Source: Saccharopolyspora kobensis (GTDB taxonomy: Bacteria; Actinomycetota; Actinomycetes; Mycobacteriales; Pseudonocardiaceae). Taken from it: a DNA stretch of 64,000 bases. The position numbers and the translations under genes are program-made. Under the pieces are notes generated by a model. The model was not told the origin of the DNA. It searched no databases and saw nothing but the letters and a program-made list of their open reading frames with translations. Where the stretch lies: positions 1,326,562 through 1,390,561 of the forward strand of contig NZ_FNVB01000002.1 of assembly GCF_900108315.1 (NCBI RefSeq), written 5' to 3'. Of this stretch, positions 24,649 to 31,795 are shown in pieces (the first letter of the stretch is position 1; the number at the start of each line of letters is the position of its first letter).

Positions 24649-25701
24649 TCAGTAGTGGGTGCCCATGGCTTGGCGCACTTCGGCCAGGGTGGTCTCGGCC
24701 AGGGCGTTGGCCGCGGCGTTGCCCTGGTGCAGGACTTCGCGCAGGTGCGCGCGGTCGGTGGCCAGTTCGGCCCGCCGGGCCCGCAGCGGGGCGAGGTGTT
24801 CGTTGACGGCTTCGGTCACCACCTTCTTGAGCAGTGCCGCGCCGCCGGAGCCGATCTCCTCGGCCAGTTCCTGGGGGTCGCGGTCGCCGCACAGCGCGGC
24901 CAGCAGCAGGAGGCTGGCCACTTCGGGGCGGTTCTGCGGGTCGTAGGTGATGTGGCGCTGGGAGTCGGTCTTGGCGCCGCGGATCTGGCGGGCGGTCTCA
25001 TCGGCGGTGGCCGAGAGCAGGATCGCGTTGCCGCGGCTCTTGCTCATCTTCGTGCCGTCGGTGCCCAGAAGCAGCGGTGCCGGTGACAGCAGCGCGTCGG
25101 GCTGCGGGAACAGCGGCCGGTAGCGGTCGTTGAAGCGGCGCGCGATGGTGCGGGTCAGCTCCAGGTGCGGCAGCTGGTCCTGGCCGACCGGCACCAGGTT
25201 GGCCTTGCCGAAGAGGATGTCGGCGGCCTGGTGGACGGGATAGGTGAACATCAGGCCGCTGACGGCGTTCTGCCGGGAGTGCGCGATCTCGTCCTTGACC
25301 GTCGGGTTGCGGCCCAGTTCGGCCACCGAGACCAGGCTCAGGAACGGCAGCAGCAGCTGGTTGAGCGCGGTGACGGCGCTGTGGGTGAAGATCGTGGCCC
25401 GTTGCGGGTCGATGCCGGCGGACAGGTAGTCCAGCACCAGGTCCTCGACCCGCTGCTGGAGGTGTTCGGCGATGTCGCGGTCGGTGAGCACCTGGTAGTC
25501 GGCGATGATCACCATCAGCTCCACGCCCTGGCGCTGCAGGCGGACCCGGTTGTGCAGGGTGCCGAAGTAGTGGCCCAGGTGCAGCAGTCCTGTGGGCCGG
25601 TCGCCGGTGAGCACGCGGAATCGCTCGGGCTGCTGCTGGATCAGCTGTTCCAGTTCGGCGCTGCGGCGGGCGGCGGGGGCGGTGTCGATCAGGCTGGTCA
25701 T
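24649..25701 (-). CDS. trpS: Tryptophanyl-tRNA synthetase, auxiliary (attenuator-controlled)
   Basis: A 350-residue class I synthetase that charges tRNA-Trp. The HIGH-equivalent motif is in TGLLHLGHY (37-45) and KMSKS is exact at 218-222. SVAELGRNPTVKDEIA and VGQDQLPHLELTR are typical TrpRS segments. ATG 25701 follows GGGAG. The Trp-Trp leader peptide and terminator upstream match the arrangement described for the Streptomyces coelicolor auxiliary trpRS1 gene, whose product resists indolmycin and which is controlled by ribosome-mediated attenuation. This gene is therefore probably the inducible, antibiotic-resistant copy, not the housekeeping one. Resistance is inferred. Confidence 0.93.
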   Translation of the reverse strand: MTSLIDTAPAARRSAELEQLIQQQPERFRVLTGDRPTGLLHLGHYFGTLHNRVRLQRQGVELMVIIADYQVLTDRDIAEHLQQRVEDLVLDYLSAGIDPQRATIFTHSAVTALNQLLLPFLSLVSVAELGRNPTVKDEIAHSRQNAVSGLMFTYPVHQAADILFGKANLVPVGQDQLPHLELTRTIARRFNDRYRPLFPQPDALLSPAPLLLGTDGTKMSKSRGNAILLSATADETARQIRGAKTDSQRHITYDPQNRPEVASLLLLAALCGDRDPQELAEEIGSGGAALLKKVVTEAVNEHLAPLRARRAELATDRAHLREVLHQGNAAANALAETTLAEVRQAMGTHY

Positions 25702-25719
25702 GGTTCTCCCGGTCTTCTC

Positions 25720-25748
25720 CCGGCGGGCTTCGGTCGAAGTCCCGCCGG
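25720..25748 (-). other. Second strong stem between attenuator and trpS
   Basis: On the + strand CCGGCGGGCTTC (25720-25731) pairs with GAAGTCCCGCCGG (25736-25748) with one bulged base and a GGTC loop. On the trpS mRNA the stem ends about 18 bases before the ATG. It may form part of the antiterminator switch or shape the ribosome site. Confidence 0.5.
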
Positions 25749-25768
25749 ATCGTGGGAGAACACGAGAA

Positions 25769-25792
25769 CGGGCCGTTCAACCGAACGGCCCG
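25769..25792 (-). terminator. Attenuator terminator hairpin of trpS
   Basis: A perfect 10-bp stem (CGGGCCGTTC at 25769-25778, GAACGGCCCG at 25783-25792) with a 4-base loop. On the trpS strand it is followed by TTCTCGTGTTCTCC, unusually U-rich for this genome. It sits 35 bases after the leader peptide stop, as expected for a ribosome-controlled attenuator. Confidence 0.8.
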
Positions 25793-25827
25793 CACATGTT
25801 GTCGTGCGCGAAAGCTGGCGGCCGCTC

Positions 25828-25869
25828 CTATCCGGAGCGCCACCAGGCCTGGCACGAACTGCGAATCAC
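25828..25869 (-). CDS. trpS leader peptide with tandem Trp codons
   Basis: A 13-residue frame from GTG 25869 to TAG 25828 reads VIRSSCQAWWRSG. The two adjacent TGG codons are rare by chance and are the sensor codons of a tryptophan attenuator. Stalling at them would free the region around the stop, itself in a small stem (CGCTCC-GGATA-GGAGCG), to compete with the terminator. There is no ribosome binding site, but a -10 hexamer sits seven bases upstream of GTG, so the mRNA is probably leaderless. Confidence 0.82.
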   Translation of the reverse strand: MIRSSCQAWWRSG

Positions 25870-25876
25870 GACCGAC

Positions 25877-25906
25877 ACTGTACCCGCTGCCCCGGGCTCA
25901 GTTCAC
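25877..25906 (-). promoter_or_regulatory. Leaderless promoter of the trpS leader
   Basis: On the minus strand, GTGAAC (25906-25901), 18 bases, TACAGT (25882-25877), then seven bases to GTG 25869. The -35 overlaps the 3' end of the upstream acetyltransferase gene. Confidence 0.65.
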
Positions 25907-26644
25907 GACGATCTTCATCGAGGTCTCGGTGGTGGTGAAACCGAGCTTCTCGTAGCGCTGCTGCGCCGTGTTGCCGACGGTGACCGCCAGGCCCATCACC
26001 GGCCAGCCCTGTGCTGCGGCCAGCGCCAGCGCGCGGCGCAGCAGGAGGCCGCCCAGCCCGGCGAAGTCGGGGCCGGGGCGGCGGAAGACGTCACCGATCC
26101 AGGCGGTGCCGTTGAAGTCGTTGGCGACCAGGCCGGCCACCACCTGGTCGTCGGCGTCGACGACCAGCGCGCTGCAGTCCAGCACCGGGCCCAGCACCCG
26201 TCCGCTCAGCAGCGGCTGGATCATCTCGGTCAGCAGTTGCTGGTCGCTGCCGTCGAAGGAGTCGGGATGCCCGGGCGGGTAGGCCTGCCGCTGCGCGGGC
26301 AGCAGGGCGCTGGCCGGGCGGTCGCAGGGCACCAGCCGCAGCGGTGCTTGCGGGGTTTGCTCGGCCCACTGCGGTGGAGGTGGGTCCTTGCGCAGGTCGC
26401 GGTGCATCGTGGCGGCGTGGCGCACCATGCGCGCGCCGGCCAGCACGAGCTGGCGGCCGAGTTGTTCGGGGACCGAGATCTGCCAGCCGGGCAGCTCCGC
26501 GGCCAGCGCCGCGAGCACGTCCGGGCCGCTGGCCTCCAGCACCTGGGCCATGCTCGGTACGCCGGTCACCGGCGCGTAGGACACCGTCGTGGTGCCCTGG
26601 CGCAGCACCACGACGCCGTCGGAGGCGCCGTCTTCTCGCAGCAT
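25898..26644 (-). CDS. GNAT-family N-acetyltransferase
   Basis: A 248-residue protein. The C-terminal GNAT domain contains ALVVDADDQVVAGLVANDF, IGDVFRRPGPDFAGLGGLLLRRAL (a degenerate acetyl-CoA loop) and GLAVTVGNTAQQRYEKLGF. The N-terminal 110 residues are another alpha/beta region. ATG 26644 was chosen because the frame upstream of it is not protein-like. It runs in the same direction as trpS, whose promoter overlaps its end, but the two are probably separate transcripts. The acceptor is unknown. Confidence 0.82.
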   Translation of the reverse strand: MLREDGASDGVVVLRQGTTTVSYAPVTGVPSMAQVLEASGPDVLAALAAELPGWQISVPEQLGRQLVLAGARMVRHAATMHRDLRKDPPPPQWAEQTPQAPLRLVPCDRPASALLPAQRQAYPPGHPDSFDGSDQQLLTEMIQPLLSGRVLGPVLDCSALVVDADDQVVAGLVANDFNGTAWIGDVFRRPGPDFAGLGGLLLRRALALAAAQGWPVMGLAVTVGNTAQQRYEKLGFTTTETSMKIVVN

Positions 26645-26706
26645 TCGCCAAGGTCTACACCGCGAACTCCGCGCAGGCAATCGAATTCTGCCGCGATCAT
26701 GGGGAA

Positions 26707-26734
26707 TTGACGGCCGCGGCCGGTGCACTAAGAT
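26707..26734 (+). promoter_or_regulatory. Candidate promoter of the SDR gene
   Basis: TTGACG (26707-26712), 16 bases, TAAGAT (26729-26734). A start near 26741 gives a leader of about 115 bases before the short upstream frame at 26855. Confidence 0.55.
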
Positions 26735-26854
26735 CAACAAGCCGCGGAGATCCGGGCCCGGGGCAGCTCGCCTCGGAGACGACCGGCCGGCGCGAACCCC
26801 GCTGCCCCGTGGAGCGCTCGGCACCCGCACACCGCCGGAGAAGAGACCACCGCC

Positions 26855-26944
26855 ATGACCCGCACATTCATGTCCACAGTGGACAAGTTACGGCCGGTCG
26901 CGGTCGCAGGCCGCAACCGGGGCCACGGGAGGACCGCCCGGTGA
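26855..26944 (+). CDS. Short upstream frame coupled to the SDR gene
   Basis: ATG 26855 opens a 29-residue basic frame starting MTRTFMSTVDKLRPVAVAG and ending at TGA 26944. This overlaps the GTG of the SDR gene (GTGA). GGAG and GAAGAG lie upstream at loose spacing. The second gene's own GTG has GGGAGG nine bases before it, so it does not require coupling. Leader peptide or chance frame; no homology recognised. Confidence 0.35.
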   Translation: MTRTFMSTVDKLRPVAVAGRNRGHGRTAR

Positions 26945-27720
26945 TCGACCCCCGCCTGCGCGACCGCGTCGCCGTGATCACCGGCGCCACCAGCCCGCTG
27001 GACGTCGGCGCGGCCATCGCCCGCGCCCTGGCCCGCCAGGGCTGCAAGCTCGTGCTCGCCGAAACCCCGCAGGGCACCCGCACCGACCACGTGCGCGAGG
27101 CCCTGCGCGCCGACGGCGCCGAGGCCGAATCCCTGGTCATCGACCTGACCCGGCCCGAGGCCGCACCAGCGGTCTTCGACCACGCCGAAGCCGCCTTCGG
27201 GCCGGTGGAGATCCTCGTCAACAACGCCGCGCACCGCGTGCCCGACACCTTCCAGCCGAACCCGGTGCGCGACCTGGTCACCATCGACGCGACCGGCCTG
27301 GACGCCCACCACGCGGTCAACACCCGCGCGCCCGCGCTGCTGATGGCCGAGTTCCACCGCCGCCACCTGCGCCGCAGAGCCGACTGGGGACGCATCATCA
27401 ACATCTCCGCCGACACCGCCCCCGGCACCGCCGAGGAGATCTCCCACTCGGCCACCAAGAACGCGCTGGAATCGCTCAGCCGCGCCGCCGCCGCGGAATT
27501 CGGCCCCGCAGGCACCACCGTCAACGTCATCTCCCCCGGCCCGGTGCAGACCGGATGGCTCAACGAGGCGACCAGAGCCCGCCTGGCCGAGCTCAGCCCG
27601 CTGCGCCGCGTCGGCCGACCCGACGACATCGCCGACCTGGCCGTCTTCCTCGCCTCTCACCAGGCCCGCTGGATCACCGGCCAGACCATCTACGCGGGCG
27701 GCGGCAAACGCATGCTCTGA
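26941..27720 (+). CDS. SDR-family oxidoreductase with substituted catalytic Tyr
   Basis: A 259-residue short-chain dehydrogenase/reductase-like protein. The cofactor loop is TGATSPLDVGAAIA, and ILVNNAAH is the NNAG equivalent. The catalytic Tyr of YxxxK is replaced by His: the sequence is SHSATKNALESL with H170 and K174. ISADTAPG supplies the Ser. The C-terminus VGRPDDIADLAVFLAS and ITGQTIYAGGG is standard. The missing Tyr may mean altered chemistry or a non-catalytic role. GTG 26941 follows GGGAGG. Confidence 0.85.
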   Translation: MIDPRLRDRVAVITGATSPLDVGAAIARALARQGCKLVLAETPQGTRTDHVREALRADGAEAESLVIDLTRPEAAPAVFDHAEAAFGPVEILVNNAAHRVPDTFQPNPVRDLVTIDATGLDAHHAVNTRAPALLMAEFHRRHLRRRADWGRIINISADTAPGTAEEISHSATKNALESLSRAAAAEFGPAGTTVNVISPGPVQTGWLNEATRARLAELSPLRRVGRPDDIADLAVFLASHQARWITGQTIYAGGGKRML

Positions 27721-27775
27721 CCCCGGCTGTCGGCGCCGAGTGGCACGCGCGCCGCCTTGCGAACGAAAGAGTCCC

Positions 27776-29242
27776 ATGCCCGAAGCAGAGATCACCGCAC
27801 TGCTGCAGCACTTGGCGCGCAGCATGGTCAAGCAGGCACCCAAAGGCTGGCAGCAGACCTCGATCAGCGCCCATGCCCACGAGCACGGCGTGGGCGGTCG
27901 CGGCGTGATCAACGTCCTCGCCAACGGCCGTTCGCGCCCCGGTGGCATGCGCACGCCCGAATACCTCAAGCAGATCGTCGAGCTGGACGACACCGGTACC
28001 GGTGAACTGGCCGTCGAGCTGATGGTGCACCCCGACGGCCGGTACGAGGCGGTGACCAGCCGGACGATCGCGCCGCGGCCCGGCGGTGAACCCGGTCACC
28101 TCTACGTTCTGCGACCCGGAGTCCGGCCTCCGGACTCCGGTGATCTCCACGCCGGCCCCGCAGATCCGACGGAGGCCGGAGATCCCGCGCAGGCGGTGCG
28201 GCTGCTGTGGGCGTACCTGCGCAAACGCGCCGAGATCTTCGGCTGGGAAGCAGGGCGCCTGGAACGCTTCTCCGACGTGCTGCCCGCGCCCCGGGACGCG
28301 GAGGAGATCGCCGGGCTGGAGCGGCAGCTCGGCGCGCGACTCCCGGAAGATCTGCGCGCGCTGTACGCCGTGGCCGACGGCGACGGCGGGGACACCGGAT
28401 CCCGCCTCTTCGACCGCCACCCCTGGCTGGACCTGGGACAGGTGGTCGCCGTGCACCACGCGGACCGCTGGTGGGCATCGAAGAGCACCTGGCGGCACCA
28501 CAGCCTCGGCCCGGAGCGCGCCGAGCGCCCCTCCGACGGCCGGGTGCGGTCCTCCGCCGATCGCCCCGGCTGGATCGTCTTCGCCGAGAGCATCGGCGGC
28601 GACTTCCTCGCAGTCGACATGGACCCGGCCGAACACGGCCGCCCAGGCCAGGTCATCCGGGTGGGACTGCACCACGACGAGCCGGTGCACGTCGCCGATT
28701 CGGTGACCGAGTTGCTGCACCTGCAGCTCACGGCACTGCAGCAGGGCGACTACCGGTACGACGCCGCCACCGAGCAGCTGTGGATCCACTCAGAACCGCC
28801 GAGACGCCACAACCCCAGCACCACCGACGCCCCGGACGGCGATGGTGCCCCCGTGCACCACGTGCAGGTGACCTGCGACGCAGAGCTGGTGTCCCTGACC
28901 GGGCACCCCACGCTCACGGCCGTGACGGCGCGGTCGGCCGATCCGCTCTCCCTGGCCCCCTTGCGGAACTGCCCCCGGCTGTACGGGCTGGACCTCTCCC
29001 GGGCGGAGGTGGACGATCTGGAAGTGGTCGCCGGGATGCCCGGACTGCTGTGGCTGTCGATGCGCCCGCAGCAGTGGCACGAACTTCTCGACCGCGCCGG
29101 CCGACCACCCGGCCTCGCCGCCGCAGTGCTGACCGGTACCCCGTCGCCCGCGGCACTGGCCGCATGGGCCGCAAGCCTCGACGGCGATGAAGACATCCGC
29201 TACTACACCGGCCGCCTGCCGGAGAACGCGGTTTCCCAGTAG
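27776..29242 (+). CDS. SMI1/KNR4 (SUKH) family protein with extra domains
   Basis: A 488-residue soluble protein. The SUKH domain begins near residue 172 (AEEIAGLERQLGARLPEDLR, then LYAVADGDGG) and extends to about 330 (WIVFAESIGGDFLAVDMDP). The N-terminal 120 residues hold a separate alpha/beta domain. The C-terminal part (about 350-480) has leucine-rich-repeat-like lines (LAPLRNCPRLYGLDLSRAEV, MPGLLWLSMRPQQW). SUKH proteins are frequent immunity proteins of polymorphic toxins, but they also occur as general adaptors. No toxin is adjacent. ATG 27776 is chosen because an earlier in-frame GTG has no support. Confidence 0.8.
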   Translation: MPEAEITALLQHLARSMVKQAPKGWQQTSISAHAHEHGVGGRGVINVLANGRSRPGGMRTPEYLKQIVELDDTGTGELAVELMVHPDGRYEAVTSRTIAPRPGGEPGHLYVLRPGVRPPDSGDLHAGPADPTEAGDPAQAVRLLWAYLRKRAEIFGWEAGRLERFSDVLPAPRDAEEIAGLERQLGARLPEDLRALYAVADGDGGDTGSRLFDRHPWLDLGQVVAVHHADRWWASKSTWRHHSLGPERAERPSDGRVRSSADRPGWIVFAESIGGDFLAVDMDPAEHGRPGQVIRVGLHHDEPVHVADSVTELLHLQLTALQQGDYRYDAATEQLWIHSEPPRRHNPSTTDAPDGDGAPVHHVQVTCDAELVSLTGHPTLTAVTARSADPLSLAPLRNCPRLYGLDLSRAEVDDLEVVAGMPGLLWLSMRPQQWHELLDRAGRPPGLAAAVLTGTPSPAALAAWAASLDGDEDIRYYTGRLPENAVSQ

Positions 29243-29253
29243 TTTTCGCGAGC

Positions 29254-29538
29254 GTGAGCGGCCAGGGGCTCCCTGGCCTCCGAGCTCGCCGCCGACGGCA
29301 CCCGGGTGAACGTTCTCATCAACAACGCGGGCGCGACCTTCCCCGAGTACCAGCAGACCGCAGACGGTGTGGAGCGCGCTCACGCCCTCAACCACCCCGC
29401 CCCCGTTCCTGCTCGCGCACGGGCCAGGACGACGCCTTGGCCCGCGTCGTTCTACGGCAAGACGGCCGCACTCCTCGGGATCGATCCCCTCGAACGTGAA
29501 CCCGGGCCGACACCCAGGGCCTGGCCAGTGACCTGAGC
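29254..29538 (+). pseudogene. Degraded SDR-family oxidoreductase remnant
   Basis: The translation contains ASELAADGTRVNVLINNAGA, then FPEYQQTADGVERAHALNHP, a clear middle piece of a short-chain dehydrogenase (the NNAG motif and the following helix). The cofactor-binding N-terminus is missing. After 'NHPAP' the similarity breaks off into low-complexity residues, and the catalytic YxxxK region is absent. It is a truncated, probably frameshifted relic. No start codon fits a functional gene. Confidence 0.7.
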
Positions 29539-29607
29539 CACAGACCGTCAGGAAATCCGCCCGCGCGGTGTCTTGTGCTCGAACCTCTCGGAGCGAAGGA
29601 GAACATC

Positions 29608-30795
29608 GTGGGCGAGAAGACCGATGTCGTCGTGATCGGCGGCGGATATGCCGGTGTGATGGCGGCCAACCGCCTGATGAAGCGCGAGGACGTGGCGGTG
29701 ACCCTGATCAACCCGCGCCCGGTCTTCGTCCCGCGGCTGCGGTTGCACCAGCTGGTGGGCGCAACCCACGACGCGGTCGTCGACTACACCGACGTCCTGG
29801 CCGAGGGCGTCCGGTTGGTCCTCGACAGCGCCACCCGCATCGACGCGGCCGAGCGCAGGGTGCTGCTGGCCGAGGCGGGCAGCACCGGCTACGACCACCT
29901 CGTCTACGCGGTGGGCAGCGGCGACCCGGTGCCTCGGGTGCCGGGCGCGGCCGAGTTCGCCTACCCGGTCGCGACCCTGGAGGCGGCGCAGCGGCTGCGG
30001 GAAGCGTTGTTCGACGCTCCCGCACCGGCCGCGGTGACCGTCGTCGGGGGTGGCCCGAGCGGCATCGAGACCGCCGCCGAGCTCGCCGAGCAGGGGCGTG
30101 AGGTCACGCTGGTCTGCGGCGGTGACCTCGGCCCGTACCTGCACCCCAAAGCCCGGCGCACCGCCCGCAAGTACCTCGCCAGGCTGGGCGTGGATCTCGT
30201 GGAAGGCCCCGGTTCGGCCGTCGTGGAAGTGCGGCGCGATGCCGTGCGACTCGCCGACGGCCGGACGCTGAGCAGCCAGATCACCATCTGGGCGGCCGGT
30301 TTCGGAGTGCCCGATCTGGCCGCCCGCAGCGGGCTGCGCACCGACTCCGCCGGACGACTGCTCACCGACGAAACGCTGACCAGCATCGACGACGAGCGCA
30401 TCGTCGCCGCGGGCGACTGCTCGGCGCCATCGGACCTGCCGTTCCGGATGAGCGCCTACGCCGCGGGATGCCTGGGAGCGCACGCCGCCGACACGGTGCT
30501 GCAGCGCATCGCAGGACAGCGCCCGGCACCGGTCGACCTGGCCTTCCCCGCCATGTGCATCAGCTTCGGCCGCAACGCCGGGATCTTCCAGCTCGGCCGC
30601 AAGGACGACACCGCGCTGCCGCTCTACTTCCCCGGATTCGCGGGCAAGAAGCTCAAGGAGGCCGCCTGCGAAGCCAGCGTCAAGCACCTGGTGACCGAGG
30701 CGCGCGAACCCGGCGCGCACCACTGGCCCAAGGACGGAAAGCACCGGTCGGCGCTGCTGGCGGCCCGGCACGACCGGAGGGCACCGATCGCCTAG
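29608..30795 (+). CDS. NAD(P)/FAD-dependent oxidoreductase (NDH-2-like)
   Basis: A 395-residue flavoprotein. The FAD-binding Rossmann motif is VVVIGGGYAGVMAANRL at the N-terminus, the NAD(P)-binding motif is VTVVGGGPSGIETAAELAE near residue 150, and a second FAD contact is in IVAAGDCSAP. This matches type II NADH dehydrogenase-like and AIF-like enzymes. It has no membrane helix. GTG 29608 follows GAAGGAG. It lies 45 bases before a SigJ/ECF41-type sigma factor gene. Flavin oxidoreductases are known partners of that group, so it may be the sigma factor's target or modulator. Confidence 0.9.
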   Translation: MGEKTDVVVIGGGYAGVMAANRLMKREDVAVTLINPRPVFVPRLRLHQLVGATHDAVVDYTDVLAEGVRLVLDSATRIDAAERRVLLAEAGSTGYDHLVYAVGSGDPVPRVPGAAEFAYPVATLEAAQRLREALFDAPAPAAVTVVGGGPSGIETAAELAEQGREVTLVCGGDLGPYLHPKARRTARKYLARLGVDLVEGPGSAVVEVRRDAVRLADGRTLSSQITIWAAGFGVPDLAARSGLRTDSAGRLLTDETLTSIDDERIVAAGDCSAPSDLPFRMSAYAAGCLGAHAADTVLQRIAGQRPAPVDLAFPAMCISFGRNAGIFQLGRKDDTALPLYFPGFAGKKLKEAACEASVKHLVTEAREPGAHHWPKDGKHRSALLAARHDRRAPIA

Positions 30796-30840
30796 CGAAC
30801 GCGATGCGCACGGCGTGAGGATATCGGCGGAGAGGATTCC

Positions 30841-31743
30841 ATGGACACCACGCACGAACCCGGCGATCAGACGACCGAAGCGTTCCTGGCCCACCGCAGC
30901 CTGCTGTTCACCGTCGCCTACGAGATGCTCGGCTCGGTGGCCGACGCCGAGGACGTCCTGCAGGAGACCTGGCTGCGCTGGACCGCCGTCGACCCCGCCG
31001 AGATCGGCGAACCTCGCGCCTACCTCGTGCGGATCACCACCCGCCAGGCGCTCAACCGGTTGCGAACGCTCAAGCGCCGCAGGGAGTCCTACGTGGGCTC
31101 CTGGCTACCGGAACCGCTGCTGACCACACCGGACGTGGCCAGCGACGTCGAGCTCGCCGAGAGCGTGTCGATGGCGCTGATGCTCGTCCTGGAAACGCTG
31201 ACGCCGACCGAACGGGCGGTGTTCGTCCTGCGCGAAGCGTTCGGCATCGACTACGACGAGATCGCCGCCGCCGTCGGCAAGACGCGCGCCGCAGTGCACC
31301 AGATCGCCCACCGCGCCCGCAAGCACGTCGAAGCCCGCCAGCCCCGCCACACCGTCACCGCCCGCCAGGCCCGCGAGGCCACCGCGGCCTTCCGGCACGC
31401 GCTGGAAACGCGGGACCTGCAAGGCCTGCTCGACGTGCTGGCACCCGAGGTCGTCGCGATCAGCGACGGAGGCGGCATCAAGCAGGCCACCCCGCGCCCG
31501 GTCACCGGCGCCGAGAAGGTGGCCCGCTTCATCGTCGGCGGCCTCACCAAGCACGACGTCGCACTCACCGCCGAGCCGACCACGATCAACGGCAGCCCCG
31601 CCCTGGCCCTGCACGTCGACGGCGAACTCGACGGCATCATGGCGCTGCGCGTGGAAGACACCCGCATCACCGGCCTCTACTACGTCCGCAACCCGCAGAA
31701 GCTGACCCGGCTGGACGCCGAAACCCCGCTCACCCTGCGCTGA
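30841..31743 (+). CDS. ECF sigma factor, ECF41/SigJ type with SnoaL-like C-terminus
   Basis: A 300-residue sigma factor. Region 2 is FTVAYEMLGSVADAEDVLQE followed by TWLRW. Region 4 is LTPTERAVFVLREAFGIDYD followed by EIAAAVGKTRAAVHQIAHRA. The linker motif YVGSWLPEPL (84-93) is diagnostic of ECF41. The C-terminal 110 residues form a SnoaL/NTF2-like domain with SDGGG (208-212) and the closing YYVRNPQKL. In this group the fused domain replaces an anti-sigma factor and controls activity. The flavin oxidoreductase gene directly upstream is the expected partner type. Confidence 0.93.
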   Translation: MDTTHEPGDQTTEAFLAHRSLLFTVAYEMLGSVADAEDVLQETWLRWTAVDPAEIGEPRAYLVRITTRQALNRLRTLKRRRESYVGSWLPEPLLTTPDVASDVELAESVSMALMLVLETLTPTERAVFVLREAFGIDYDEIAAAVGKTRAAVHQIAHRARKHVEARQPRHTVTARQAREATAAFRHALETRDLQGLLDVLAPEVVAISDGGGIKQATPRPVTGAEKVARFIVGGLTKHDVALTAEPTTINGSPALALHVDGELDGIMALRVEDTRITGLYYVRNPQKLTRLDAETPLTLR

Positions 31744-31795
31744 TCGCCCACTTGCCGGCCGGGAGCAGGCGACCACCATCCGCGCAGGACCGGGC

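Noticed and set aside
25720..25748. Second hairpin before trpS as a further terminator
   Set aside because: No U tract follows and it is very close to the ribosome site, so a structural or antiterminator role is more likely.
25702..25897. T-box riboswitch upstream of trpS
   Set aside because: I found no convincing T-box bulge or specifier layout; the Trp-Trp leader peptide and compact terminator explain the region better.
29530..29607. ECF41-type promoter upstream of the flavoprotein gene
   Set aside because: TGTCTTG is present at about 29563, but no CGTC lies at the expected distance.
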